Notes under the pieces: model-generated
Database searches by the model: none
What the model was told of the DNA's origin: nothing
Seen by the model: the letters and a program-made list of their open reading frames with translations, nothing else
NCBI GenBank assembly: GCA_902586495.1
Contig: CACIHQ010000003.1
Coordinates: 1-64,000 of the forward strand
Origin: an uncultured Pelagibacteraceae bacterium
GTDB taxonomy: Bacteria; Pseudomonadota; Alphaproteobacteria; Pelagibacterales; Pelagibacteraceae
Direction of reading: 5' to 3'
Length of the DNA stretch: 64,000 bases
In this document: piece by piece, positions 8,546 to 17,610 of the stretch
How the letters are laid out: the number at the start of each line of letters is the position of its first letter
How positions within the stretch are numbered: position 1 is the first letter of the stretch
Translations under genes and position numbers: made by a program

Positions 8546-9754
8546 TTATATATATTGTGGATTTAGCTTGTTTCTGACTAAAAATAATAAGATTAAAGAT
8601 ATTAAAATATATACAAATGAAACCATAGCAATCTGCTCAATAGAAAAGCCTCTATCTATCAAAAAACCGAATAAAGCTGTTCCAAAAGCAGTGGAAAATA
8701 CCATTAAAGCTGTTGTTAGAGCTTTAATTGAACCAATAAATTTTACACCATAAATTTCAGCCCACGTTGATGAACCTAAAACATTGGCTAAACCATTGGA
8801 AATACCTATTAATCCAAGAAAAATAAAAGATGTTATTGGGCTATTAAAATAAAATAAAACTATAGTAGAAATCAATAAAGGTATATTCATAAAGATTAAA
8901 AGTTTTCTACTAGTAAATTTATCGATTAAAAATCCAGATCCTAACAAAGTGAGCACAGATAATATTGAATAAACCATGAATGATTGAGCAATTACAAAAG
9001 AACCCCATTCCTTAGCTTCAGTAATGAAAGACTGATAAACAAATACACCAGTTGCAATCCACGGCATTGCTAACATATTCAAACATATAATATAAAATCT
9101 GTAATCTTTTATAACCTCAATTCTTTTCCATTGCTTAATCTCTTTTATTTCAGAGTCAGTTAGGTCTACTTGTTCTCTCGTATCAAAATCCAATTTTTTA
9201 ATTAAAAAAAATGATATCAAAGGTAAAAAAATCAAAGCTAAAATTGAAATAAATATCCAAATATTCTGCCAAGCTGTAATTGAAAGTAAATAAACGATTA
9301 ATACAGGTAAAATAAATTCAGCTGTTGAAAGACCAAACCAACCTACACTTAATGCTTTCCCTCTAGATTTTGTAAAATACCTTGTAATTGTTGTGGTTGC
9401 AGTGTGAGACATTAATCCTTGTCCAGAAAATCTCATCAAAAAAACAGCTATAAATAAAAAAATTATTGAAGATATTTTTGAAAAAAAGAAACATGAAAAT
9501 GCTAAGAGTAAAGTAACATAAAATGCAAATCGAAAAATATTAATATCATCAATTTTTTTTCCAACCCAAATTAAGAGAAAACTACTTAATAAAGTGGCTG
9601 ATGCATATATTGAGCCAAATTGTCCGTGAGTGATAGAAAGTGTTTCTCTAATACTGGAATTAAACAAGCCTAAAAAAAAACTCTGTCCAAAACTAGAAAA
9701 AAATGTAAAAATAAAACCAAATATAATTACTTTTAAACTTAAACTATTAAACAT
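8546..9754 (-). CDS. major facilitator superfamily transporter
   Basis: This 402-residue protein has about 12 hydrophobic segments and MFS-type features. The N-terminal half opens with FSSFGQSFFLGLF. A cytoplasmic loop near residue 65 (VGKKIDD) resembles motif A, and a charged central loop occurs near 190-215. The overall look (IRETLSITHGQFGSIYASATL) resembles oxalate/formate-antiporter-like or nitrate/MFS_1 members. The substrate is unknown. It lies divergent, 8 bases from a dehydrogenase gene start, so the two share a tiny intergenic region. Confidence 0.85.
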   Translation of the reverse strand: MFNSLSLKVIIFGFIFTFFSSFGQSFFLGLFNSSIRETLSITHGQFGSIYASATLLSSFLLIWVGKKIDDINIFRFAFYVTLLLAFSCFFFSKISSIIFLFIAVFLMRFSGQGLMSHTATTTITRYFTKSRGKALSVGWFGLSTAEFILPVLIVYLLSITAWQNIWIFISILALIFLPLISFFLIKKLDFDTREQVDLTDSEIKEIKQWKRIEVIKDYRFYIICLNMLAMPWIATGVFVYQSFITEAKEWGSFVIAQSFMVYSILSVLTLLGSGFLIDKFTSRKLLIFMNIPLLISTIVLFYFNSPITSFIFLGLIGISNGLANVLGSSTWAEIYGVKFIGSIKALTTALMVFSTAFGTALFGFLIDRGFSIEQIAMVSFVYILISLILLFLVRNKLNPQYI

Positions 9755-9762
9755 AAAAAATT

Positions 9763-10632
9763 ATGAGTTGTAATGTTGCTTTCATAGGTCTTGGTGTCAT
9801 GGGATATCCAATGGCTGGTTATATATCAAAAGGTGGACACAATGTAACTGTTTTTAATCGAACAAAATCAAAAGCAGAAAAATGGATTAGTGAATACAAA
9901 GGTAAAATGGCTGAAACTCCAGCTGAAGCAGCTAAAGATGCAGAATATATTTTTACCTGCGTTGGAAATGATAATGATTTAAGAGAAGTAACTTTTGGTG
10001 ACAGCGGTGCTTTCAAAACTATTAAAAACGGCGCTGTTTACATTGATAACACAACTGCCTCTGCAACTATTGCAAGAGAGATTTATAATTTTGCAAAAAA
10101 AAATGGTTTTGGTGCACTTGATGCACCAGTATCTGGTGGTCAAGCTGGTGCAGAAAACGGTGCTCTAACCGTAATGATTGGTGGAGATCAAGCTGACTTT
10201 GACAAAGCTAAGGATAAAATTGACTGCTACAGTAAGAAAATGAAATTACTTGGTGGTGCTGGAAATGGACAGCTTGCTAAAATGGTTAATCAAATTTGTA
10301 TTGCTGGTTTAGTTCAAGGTTTATCTGAAGCAATTAACTTTGGTATGAAAGCTGGACTAAATATGGAAGATGTAATTGAAGTTATTTCAAAAGGTGCAGC
10401 TCAATCCTGGCAAATGGAAAATAGATACAAGACAATGATAGATGATAAGTTTGATTTTGGTTTTGCAGTCGATTGGATGAGAAAAGATTTAAAAATTGCG
10501 ATGGATGAAGCAAAAAATAATGGCTCACTATTACCTGTTACTGAACTTGTTGATAAGTACTATGGAGAAGTTCAAGGCATGGGGGGTAATCGTTGGGATA
10601 CATCAAGTTTAATTAAGAGATTTAGAAAGTAA
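9763..10632 (+). CDS. beta-hydroxyacid dehydrogenase (3-hydroxyisobutyrate / tartronate-semialdehyde reductase family)
   Basis: This 289-residue NAD(P)-dependent enzyme starts with the Rossmann motif VAFIGLGVMGYPMA (GLGVMG at 8-13), then FNRTKSKA, where Asn-Arg-Thr points to NADP. The substrate motif DAPVSGGQAGAENGALTVMIGG and the catalytic-lysine region GAGNGQLAKMVNQ are intact. Tartronate semialdehyde reductase (GarR/GlxR), 3-hydroxyisobutyrate dehydrogenase and succinic semialdehyde reductase share this build, so the substrate is open. The flavoprotein gene follows 3 bases later and is likely co-transcribed. Confidence 0.92.
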   Translation: MSCNVAFIGLGVMGYPMAGYISKGGHNVTVFNRTKSKAEKWISEYKGKMAETPAEAAKDAEYIFTCVGNDNDLREVTFGDSGAFKTIKNGAVYIDNTTASATIAREIYNFAKKNGFGALDAPVSGGQAGAENGALTVMIGGDQADFDKAKDKIDCYSKKMKLLGGAGNGQLAKMVNQICIAGLVQGLSEAINFGMKAGLNMEDVIEVISKGAAQSWQMENRYKTMIDDKFDFGFAVDWMRKDLKIAMDEAKNNGSLLPVTELVDKYYGEVQGMGGNRWDTSSLIKRFRK

Positions 10633-10635
10633 AGT

Positions 10636-11235
10636 ATGCAACCAGCATACTACGAAGATTTTGCAGAAATTCAAAATAAGTATTGGTCTATGTTAGACGA
10701 TGCTGTAACCAATAGGGGCTCACCATTTAGAATTCCTGTTTTTATTTGTGCTCACCAAAATGACGTTGATGGTAGAATAGTTGTCTTACGTAAATCAGAT
10801 AGAGAAAATAATCTTTTACAATTTCATACAGACCTAAGATCTCCTAAAGTCGATATTCTAAAAAAAAATAAGAATGCCTCTTTAGTTTTCTACGATAAAG
10901 AAGAAAAGATACAATTAAGAGTAAAAGTAGAATGTGAAGTTAATAATCAAAATTCTACAACTGAAGAGTCATGGAAGAAAACTCAGCATATAAGTAGACG
11001 TTGTTATTTAACTGATAGCCCTCCTGGTACTACCTCAGAAAATCCAACTTCTGGAATGATATCTCAATTAGAAGATTTTGATTACACAATGGAACAAAGT
11101 GAGGGAGGTTATAAAAATTTCACTGTAATTAAATGTAAAATTAAATCTATTGAATGGCTTTATCTTGCAGCAAAAGGACATCGAAGAGCTAAGTTTGATT
11201 TAGAAACTAATAAAATGGATTGGTTAGTTCCCTAA
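10636..11235 (+). CDS. pyridoxamine 5'-phosphate oxidase-like FMN split-barrel protein
   Basis: This 199-residue protein has the pattern of the Alr4036/PNPOx-like split-barrel family: VFICAHQNDVDGRIVVLRK, then FHTDLRSPKVDILKKN for FMN phosphate contacts, YDKEEKIQLRVK, and a C-terminal WLYLAAKGHRRAKF. It lacks the exact PdxH C-terminal signature, so true pyridoxine oxidase activity is not established. It starts 3 bases after the dehydrogenase stop and ends 1 base from the convergent tautomerase gene. Confidence 0.8.
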   Translation: MQPAYYEDFAEIQNKYWSMLDDAVTNRGSPFRIPVFICAHQNDVDGRIVVLRKSDRENNLLQFHTDLRSPKVDILKKNKNASLVFYDKEEKIQLRVKVECEVNNQNSTTEESWKKTQHISRRCYLTDSPPGTTSENPTSGMISQLEDFDYTMEQSEGGYKNFTVIKCKIKSIEWLYLAAKGHRRAKFDLETNKMDWLVP

Positions 11236-11236
11236 A

Positions 11237-11677
11237 TTAACTCTCAATAGCTGACAATTTTTTCTTTAATTTGCCTGGTAAACTTGCAAACCATTCTTTC
11301 TCTTTACCTGACTCTGGTAAAACTGCACCATACTCAATCATTTGAGAAGGAGGAAGATCATTAATGTAAACCCATACTTGGGTTTCATCTAATTTTGAAT
11401 TTTTAACTAATACATCTTTTAAATCTGCGATTAATTTATCTTTTACCTCTTTTGATCGTCCAGCTCTTATTTGACCAAGTAGAAATAATGAAGGCTCCTT
11501 GACTTTTTTTCCACCCATAAAATGATTATTTTTTTTTGTTTTGTTAAATATCACCTGAGCGAAATAAGTATTGGCTCCAGTTACAACATTATGAACTTTG
11601 GTTATTCCTTCTGCTAAATTCTTCTGTTGTTTTGAGGATAAATTAAAGTTTGAATTTGTTACTGTGTAAGTTGGCAT
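11237..11677 (-). CDS. cis-3-chloroacrylic acid dehalogenase (cis-CaaD)-like tautomerase
   Basis: This 146-residue protein starts Met-Pro, so removal of Met exposes the catalytic N-terminal proline of the tautomerase superfamily. Numbering from that proline, I read His28, Arg70, Arg73, Tyr103 and Glu114. These are exactly the catalytic residues and spacings known for cis-CaaD, a 149-residue enzyme. The IRAGRS motif carries the two arginines. Homologues with the full set (Cg10062) act poorly on chloroacrylate and hydrate acetylenecarboxylates, so the natural substrate is unclear. It has no obvious operon partner, since the next upstream gene on its strand is more than 1.5 kb away. Confidence 0.85.
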   Translation of the reverse strand: MPTYTVTNSNFNLSSKQQKNLAEGITKVHNVVTGANTYFAQVIFNKTKKNNHFMGGKKVKEPSLFLLGQIRAGRSKEVKDKLIADLKDVLVKNSKLDETQVWVYINDLPPSQMIEYGAVLPESGKEKEWFASLPGKLKKKLSAIES

Positions 11678-11706
11678 ATCTAATTTAATAAATTTTTTTC
11701 ACCAAT

Positions 11707-13251
11707 TTATTCTAAAGCTTTTCCGACAACTACTGTTGAGCCTTCTAATCTCTCGATAGATTGAACGTAAGCAGCTTCTCCTGCGGGGGATGCGACTGCA
11801 TCATGGGCTCCCTCAAAAACAAAAGTTCCTAGACCTGTTAATCCAGATGAGTCAACAGTAGTAAATTTACCATATTGAAATACTTCTTTTGCACCATCAG
11901 AGTTACCATGATTATACTTATTCATTAATTGTTGTGTAGATCCAGAATTCAATGTCAAAGAACTACTCTGCAAAGTATTTGCAACTCTAACCAAAGATGT
12001 GCAAGAGTCGGCTGGGCATTCACCCCCACCACTATCTATCAATGTATCAATAAATGTACCTCCAGTTGATCCCATTGCCATAGGCACAGAAGCAACAACT
12101 GGTATTGTTGTTAAAGTAACTGTAGGCGTTGTAAAGCTATAGTCCACTGTAGATGCTCCTTTTAATGTTATTTTAGAAAGTACATCTGCACTTATTTCTT
12201 TTTTATTAAAATTTACATATACTTTAGCACGACCCTGTTGAGTTGCTCCAGTATCAAATACTTTTGAAACACCCTCTGAGTCACCGAGACTATAAGTTAA
12301 TCCATTTGAACCTGTTTCTACTGGTGAAAGATCAAACCAACCACTATCATACAAAATTGTATCTTTGTCTAAAGTTCTGACATAATTTTCATTATCTGTT
12401 ACAATTATATTTTCTTGCAACTGGTTCATAGCAACTAATATTTCTTTAGATTCAGACTCTTTTGATAAGCTCGATAAAATTTCTGAAGCACTCTCGTCTG
12501 ATTTTAAATCAAACTTTTTTGCTGTAATTATAATATTATTTTTCAAATCTACTGAATTTATCAAATTTGTGGTTAAATTTTTAGAGCTATTAACTACATT
12601 GCTAGAATTTAGAACTGAATGACTCATTGAACTTGACATTTGAGTTAATACCTCAGGGTTTGCGGGTGATGCTAAAGATACAACATTTTGGATCATTGCT
12701 TGGAAACCAGGACTAGTTATATCTGTAGTATTTATACCGTCTGTTAATTTAATATTTCCTGGAACCATGCCAAGAGTATTTTCCGGGCCTGGTCCTAATA
12801 ATAAAACTGTACTCTCTTTCTTGTCATTTAGTGACACCAGAAACTCTGTCCCTCTAACTCCAAGAGAACCATTTGGTATTTTAATTTCTAAATTTTCAGG
12901 ATTTTTTTCACTTATTTTTCCTGAAATTGTTTTTACGACTCCAGATTTTATATTTGTTACAAAATTTCCATTATTTGTTTTTGGATCATATATGAAATCA
13001 TCTATAGTTAGTTCAGTGCCTTCCCCTACTGTCATTACAGTTTCATCTAAAAATAATATTTGAGCGTTTGATTTAGGCTTTACTACAATTGTATCTCCAT
13101 AAAATATTTTTGAACCACTTAGTAGTTTTTCATTATTTTGATTAATTATTTCACCAGCTGCTACGCCTATCACACCAATAAATTCGTTACTAAAGGATTT
13201 AAATACTAAAAGAAAATAAATTAATAAAATATAGAAAAAATTTTTAATCAT
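11707..13251 (-). CDS. secreted FecR-domain protein
   Basis: This 514-residue protein has an N-terminal signal sequence (about 1-21). A FecR-type domain follows at about 22-140, seen as FIGVIGVAAGEIINQN, LLSGSKIFYGDTIVVKPKSNA, TIDDFIYDP and PNGSLGVRGTEFLV. The rest is Ser/Thr/Asn-rich with beta-type sequence and two cysteines close together (GGECPADSC). In free-living bacteria such proteins are often surface or envelope structural proteins, not iron regulators. The start overlaps the end of the outer-membrane protein gene by 8 bases, so the two form one translational unit. Confidence 0.8.
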   Translation of the reverse strand: MIKNFFYILLIYFLLVFKSFSNEFIGVIGVAAGEIINQNNEKLLSGSKIFYGDTIVVKPKSNAQILFLDETVMTVGEGTELTIDDFIYDPKTNNGNFVTNIKSGVVKTISGKISEKNPENLEIKIPNGSLGVRGTEFLVSLNDKKESTVLLLGPGPENTLGMVPGNIKLTDGINTTDITSPGFQAMIQNVVSLASPANPEVLTQMSSSMSHSVLNSSNVVNSSKNLTTNLINSVDLKNNIIITAKKFDLKSDESASEILSSLSKESESKEILVAMNQLQENIIVTDNENYVRTLDKDTILYDSGWFDLSPVETGSNGLTYSLGDSEGVSKVFDTGATQQGRAKVYVNFNKKEISADVLSKITLKGASTVDYSFTTPTVTLTTIPVVASVPMAMGSTGGTFIDTLIDSGGGECPADSCTSLVRVANTLQSSSLTLNSGSTQQLMNKYNHGNSDGAKEVFQYGKFTTVDSSGLTGLGTFVFEGAHDAVASPAGEAAYVQSIERLEGSTVVVGKALE

Positions 13252-14602
13252 TAAAATTTATCCTCTTAGAGAGTCCAATTTTTTTGAATGATCTTTCAAT
13301 TTCATAGCTTGATATTGTTGAATTTACATTAGATTCTCTCAAGCTCATAGTATAAAAAATATTATTATCTTTATTAATTTTTGCTAAAAAAGGTAAAAGT
13401 TGATTTATATCGCCCGTTAAAATTAAGTTAGTAACTAAACTAGTATCTTCTCTGTCTTTTAATGATGAAACAGTTGTTTTTCTAGTATCATAGACGTTTG
13501 TTAAATGAGTTACAGATGCTTTAAATGTTCCAAATGGAAAAATTCTAGAAATTGATAAATTTGCGCCGCTAGATTCATAACTATCAAAACTTTTGGCATG
13601 TTGAATATCGCTATAAATTACTTTTGAACTAATTTGCATTTTATCTGTTAAATTATAATTTAATCTAATATTAACACTGTAAACCTCATTATTATTTAAA
13701 TCACCTGCATCGACAAATATTTGATTTCCCTGGGAGTCTGTTGGATTTGGTTTTGAATGATATCTACTATCAGAATAACTTAAAGCATAATTTAAATTAA
13801 ATTTATCATTAAGTAAATATGTATTGCTCATGCCAAATCCCCTAGCTTGATAATCTTCTTGCATTCTATAATTTAATTTATTGTAATAAATATAGGGTGA
13901 GAAATAATGATTTTTCTTTGCTTTGAAATAACTCAAAGAGACAGAGTGAACATCACTTTCCCCTTTGAACTTTTTGTTATTAGTGTTCGCATTTAAACCT
14001 AAGTTCATAAATATAGATGAACTTTCATTTAAAATTCTTCCTACAGTTAAAGCAGTGCTTTTTACAAAAGTTTTATCATATCCTACAGTAAGTCTACTAT
14101 CATTAGCTGGAAAGGGCACTTCAGAATCAGTCGTGCCATTACTTTTTGCAAGTTTTCCTGACTTCGTTCTTCCACTAATATTATCTTCTTCTGTTTGAGA
14201 ATAATTAATATCTAAATAAGCAATCCACTTATTTTGTTTTTCTTTTTGAAATTGATTACCAGTCAAAAGTTCAGCTATTAATTTTTTAGTTTCCTCATTA
14301 GTATTAGGATCTTCAAGCATTGTTTTGACCATAAAATCAACTTTTACTTTTGAGTCCATCTTAAGTAAAATTGATATTAAATATAACTTGATATCAGAAT
14401 TTTTTGGATAAAGTTTGCTCAGTCTTTCTAAAGTAGCAATGGTTGATTTAATATTACCAGCCTTTTCCTGTTGTTTTGCGTAATTTAAATTTAATTCAAG
14501 TTCAGTAGGATTATCTAAAATTTCTTTATAGGTTATTGTTGACGAATACGCTTTAGATTGAAATATCATAAAAAAAAACATTGTTATTATCAATCTTATC
14601 AT
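13244..14602 (-). CDS. outer-membrane beta-barrel protein with N-terminal TPR
   Basis: This 452-residue protein has a signal peptide (about 1-20), one or two TPR-like repeats at about 35-100 (YAKQQEKAGNIKSTIATLERLSKLYPKN), then roughly 330 residues of alternating amphipathic beta strands rich in Tyr, Ser, Asn. This is the layout of surface-assembly barrels such as the Slam/DUF560 group. It ends in a polar stretch and not the classical C-terminal Phe. It is first in a two-gene unit with the FecR-domain protein, which it may export or anchor; that link is an inference from the 8-base overlap. Confidence 0.7.
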   Translation of the reverse strand: MIRLIITMFFFMIFQSKAYSSTITYKEILDNPTELELNLNYAKQQEKAGNIKSTIATLERLSKLYPKNSDIKLYLISILLKMDSKVKVDFMVKTMLEDPNTNEETKKLIAELLTGNQFQKEKQNKWIAYLDINYSQTEEDNISGRTKSGKLAKSNGTTDSEVPFPANDSRLTVGYDKTFVKSTALTVGRILNESSSIFMNLGLNANTNNKKFKGESDVHSVSLSYFKAKKNHYFSPYIYYNKLNYRMQEDYQARGFGMSNTYLLNDKFNLNYALSYSDSRYHSKPNPTDSQGNQIFVDAGDLNNNEVYSVNIRLNYNLTDKMQISSKVIYSDIQHAKSFDSYESSGANLSISRIFPFGTFKASVTHLTNVYDTRKTTVSSLKDREDTSLVTNLILTGDINQLLPFLAKINKDNNIFYTMSLRESNVNSTISSYEIERSFKKIGLSKRINFND

Positions 14603-14612
14603 TTGAGAGTTC

Positions 14613-15125
14613 TTAAAAAATAGATTTAGAGTATTTTTTCCAATTTTCTTGGTAGTGTTTAGTGTTTTCCCAAACTGCTTTTTTTTCTTCCTTGGTCACT
14701 TCTCTTACAATTTTACCTGGTGAACCAACGACTAGTGAATTATCAGGAATTACTTTGTTTTCTGTGATTAAAGCTTTTGCACCGATGATGCAATTTTTAC
14801 CTATCTTAGCGTTATTTAGAATCACTGCGCCAATGCCAATTAAACTATTATCTCCCACTGTACATCCATGAAGCATAACTAAATGACCGACGGTTACATC
14901 TTTTCCGACTTTTAAAGGGCAGCCTGGGTCTGTATGCAGAACACATCCATCTTGAACATTTGATCCTTCACCTATGTGAATATTTTCAATATCACCTCTT
15001 AAAGTTGCATTAAACCATACGCTGGTATTTTTTTCTAATGTAACGTCGCCAATGACTACTGCATTTGGAGCTACCCAATTTTCGCCAGAGTTTTTTGGTT
15101 TTTTATCTTTTAAATCGTAAAACAT
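14613..15125 (-). CDS. gamma-carbonic anhydrase family left-handed beta-helix protein
   Basis: This 170-residue hexapeptide-repeat protein is of the YrdA/PaaY/CaiE type. Three histidines sit where gamma-carbonic anhydrases bind metal: His64 (VLHTDPG), His81 (TVGHLVM) and His86 (MLHGC). Repeats run from about 20 to 140 and a helical tail follows. Carbonic anhydrase activity is possible but many family members lack it. It lies 10 bases upstream of the TPR-barrel gene on the same strand, which looks like chance packing. Confidence 0.88.
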   Translation of the reverse strand: MFYDLKDKKPKNSGENWVAPNAVVIGDVTLEKNTSVWFNATLRGDIENIHIGEGSNVQDGCVLHTDPGCPLKVGKDVTVGHLVMLHGCTVGDNSLIGIGAVILNNAKIGKNCIIGAKALITENKVIPDNSLVVGSPGKIVREVTKEEKKAVWENTKHYQENWKKYSKSIF

Positions 15126-15145
15126 AATTTATATATTATTACATT

Positions 15146-15700
15146 ATGCCAATACAAACTCCAATATGTGATTTCGGCCAAAAGGCTCATGACTTTCGGT
15201 TAAAATCTACAGAAAATAAAATTATTTCTCTAAATGATATTAAAGGGGAAAATGGAACTTTAATAATGTTTATTTGTAACCACTGCCCATACGTCAAAGC
15301 AGTGACAAAAGATATCGTTGATGATTGTAACAAATTAAAAGAGTTAGGTATTAATTCAGTAGCTATATGTGCAAATGATGCAGAAAACTATCCCGAGGAC
15401 TCATTTGACAATATGATCGAATTTGCTAAAAAAAATCAATTTAGTTTTCCTTATTTAAGTGATGAGTCACAAGAGGTCGCTAAAACTTATGATGCAGTGT
15501 GCACACCTGACTTTTTTGGCTATAATAAAAACTTGGAGCTTCAATATAGAGGCAGACTAAGAGAATTAAAAAACTTAATTCCTGTAAGAGATGGGGATAG
15601 TGACTTATTAAAAGCTATGAGACAAATAGCCGAAACTGGCAAAGGGCCAGAGAGTCAAGTTCCAAGTGCTGGCTGTGGTATTAAGTGGAAAACTAATTAA
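15146..15700 (+). CDS. thioredoxin-fold peroxiredoxin-like protein (AhpC/TSA-Redoxin family)
   Basis: This 184-residue cytoplasmic protein (no signal peptide) has the fold start KAHDFRLKSTENKIISLNDIKGENGTLIMFI and a CNHC active site (Cys44, Cys47) followed by PYVKAV. Another pair occurs near the end (PSAGCGIKW). This pattern is the thioredoxin-family-protein type seen widely in marine bacteria, often annotated as alkyl hydroperoxide reductase. The partner is unknown. Its stop overlaps the glycosyltransferase ATG by one base (TAATG). Confidence 0.85.
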   Translation: MPIQTPICDFGQKAHDFRLKSTENKIISLNDIKGENGTLIMFICNHCPYVKAVTKDIVDDCNKLKELGINSVAICANDAENYPEDSFDNMIEFAKKNQFSFPYLSDESQEVAKTYDAVCTPDFFGYNKNLELQYRGRLRELKNLIPVRDGDSDLLKAMRQIAETGKGPESQVPSAGCGIKWKTN

Positions 15701-16782
15701 TGTATTTAATTGCTACAAGATCTTTTCCACCAGAAATTGGTGGGATGCAAAGTTTAATGTGGGGTCTCGCACGCGAGATGTCAAAAAACTTTATGATTAA
15801 AGTCTTTGCTGATTATCATGAAAATCACAAAGAATTTGATGAAGACGTAAATTTTTCTATTGAAAGAGTTGGTGGTCTTAAATTTTTGAGAAAAATTAGA
15901 AAAGCCCAATTAGTTAATGAGTTTCTCAAAGATAATAAAGTTCAAGGAATTATAGCTGATCATTGGAAAAGTTTAGAATTAATTAAATCTAATAAAAAGA
16001 AATATTGTCTTATACACGGCAAAGAAATTAATCATCCAAAAGATAGTTACCAAAATAAAAGGATTGTGAAAGTATTTGATAATGTCGAAAAAATTATTGC
16101 TAACTCTGAATATACTAAAAACCTAGCAGTTAGTATTGGCTTAAATCCTGAAAAAATTGTTGTAATAAATCCTGGAGTAAATCCTCCTAAAGACCTAAAT
16201 AAAAAATCTTTAGATAAAGTCGAGACTTTACTTAAAATAAAAACACCACGCTTAATTACTGTCTCAAGATTTGATAAAAGGAAAAATCATGAAAAAGTAT
16301 TAATGGCTTTAAGAAACTTAAAACAAATTTATCCAGATATAGTCTATATTTGTATAGGTTATGGAGATGAAGAAAAAAATATTAAAGACTTAGTGAAAGA
16401 GCTCGATTTAAGTTCACAAGTAATGTTTTTCAAAGATATTAGTGAAGATTTAAAAAATGCCTTGATAGCAAAGTCAAATATCTTTGTAATGCCATCAATT
16501 ATTCACAAAAAATCTGTTGAGGGATTTGGAATAGCTTATGTAGAAGCTGCACAATACGGTGTCACTTCACTAGGAGGAATAGATGGCGGCGCATCTGATG
16601 CGATACAACATGAAAAAACAGGATTAATTTGTGATGGAAATAATTTAGAAGATATTTATTCATCATTAAGTTTAATGATAAAGGATAAAAAATATTTAGA
16701 ATTAGGAAAAAATGCAAAAATGAATGCTGAAACTTTTCTTTGGTCACAAATATTTTTAAAATATAAAAAGATAATAGCATGA
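15700..16782 (+). CDS. family 4 glycosyltransferase (GT-B)
   Basis: This 360-residue protein has the GT4 pattern. The N-terminal domain opens with SFPPEIGGMQSLMWGLA, a glycine-rich acceptor loop. The linker is VINPGVNPP near residue 160. The C-terminal nucleotide-sugar domain has LITVSRFDKRKNHEKVL and the EX7E element EGFGIAYVEA near 270. It probably adds a sugar to lipopolysaccharide or another surface glycan. It overlaps its neighbours at both ends, by 1 and 4 bases, showing a tight operon. Confidence 0.9.
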   Translation: MYLIATRSFPPEIGGMQSLMWGLAREMSKNFMIKVFADYHENHKEFDEDVNFSIERVGGLKFLRKIRKAQLVNEFLKDNKVQGIIADHWKSLELIKSNKKKYCLIHGKEINHPKDSYQNKRIVKVFDNVEKIIANSEYTKNLAVSIGLNPEKIVVINPGVNPPKDLNKKSLDKVETLLKIKTPRLITVSRFDKRKNHEKVLMALRNLKQIYPDIVYICIGYGDEEKNIKDLVKELDLSSQVMFFKDISEDLKNALIAKSNIFVMPSIIHKKSVEGFGIAYVEAAQYGVTSLGGIDGGASDAIQHEKTGLICDGNNLEDIYSSLSLMIKDKKYLELGKNAKMNAETFLWSQIFLKYKKIIA

Positions 16783-17606
16783 AAGAAGAATGCATTATTT
16801 GCAGCACTGATTTAAAAAAAATTAATGATTACGTTTTTAAATGTAATGAGTGCTTATTCTATAAGTCAGTGCTTGAGCCAGGCTTTGGTCGTGATATTGA
16901 GGGTATAGCTGAATTGAGAAAAAATAATTTTAAAAAAATTATTCAAATATTATTAAATCAAAATATAGATAATAAGTTTAAAATTTTAGAAATTGGATCT
17001 GGAAATGGTTTTTTTTTGGAAGAATGTATCAAAAGAAATTTAGATGTAACTGGCTCTGAGGCTGATGAGGATCAATACAATAAACTAAAAAGTAAATTCT
17101 CAAGCATCAAAAAATTAAGCCTTCCATTAACTGAAAATCCTAATGATTTAGAAAAGTATGATTATATTGTTTTTAATGATGTGTTTGAACATTTAAATGA
17201 TTTAAATTTAGTAATTGATCATATTAAAAAGATTTTAAGAAAAAATGGCAAAGTGGTAATCAACATTCCATCATCTAATGGATTTATTTTTAAATTTTCT
17301 GAATTTCTATACAAAATAGGATTAAAAAATTTTTACGATAGAGTTTGGCAAAAAGATTTGTCATCACCACATCTGTCTTACTTTAATGACCACAATCTAA
17401 AGAAATTATTTGAAAAGAATGGTTTCCACCAAGTTCATATAGATTATTTAAACACTGTTAGTAAAAGTGGAAATTTTAAAAGATTAAATTCGACAATTAA
17501 AAATAAACTCATTTGTTTTATTTTAAGCTGTTTTTTATTTATTTTCTTTTATTTACAAAAAATATTTCCAAAAGATATCATTTTTCATATTTATGAATTA
17601 AAATAA
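16779..17606 (+). CDS. class I SAM-dependent methyltransferase with zinc-ribbon N-terminus
   Basis: This 275-residue protein begins with a four-cysteine zinc-ribbon-like module (Cys5, Cys8, Cys22, Cys25). The SAM-binding motif ILEIGSGNGFF is at 69-79, motif II acid at about 93-95, and the post-motif YDYIVFNDVFEHL follows. Near the C-terminus is a hydrophobic helix (about 243-262), unusual for a soluble methyltransferase and suggesting membrane attachment. This type often modifies glycan or sugar intermediates. The 4-base overlap with the glycosyltransferase supports that role. Confidence 0.87.
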   Translation: MKEECIICSTDLKKINDYVFKCNECLFYKSVLEPGFGRDIEGIAELRKNNFKKIIQILLNQNIDNKFKILEIGSGNGFFLEECIKRNLDVTGSEADEDQYNKLKSKFSSIKKLSLPLTENPNDLEKYDYIVFNDVFEHLNDLNLVIDHIKKILRKNGKVVINIPSSNGFIFKFSEFLYKIGLKNFYDRVWQKDLSSPHLSYFNDHNLKKLFEKNGFHQVHIDYLNTVSKSGNFKRLNSTIKNKLICFILSCFLFIFFYLQKIFPKDIIFHIYELK

Positions 17607-17610
17607 AAAT

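Noticed and set aside
12767..13063. Antisense open frame inside the FecR-domain gene (and similar shadows elsewhere, such as 40580-40780)
   Set aside because: No family features, no ribosome sites, wholly inside well-supported genes on the other strand.
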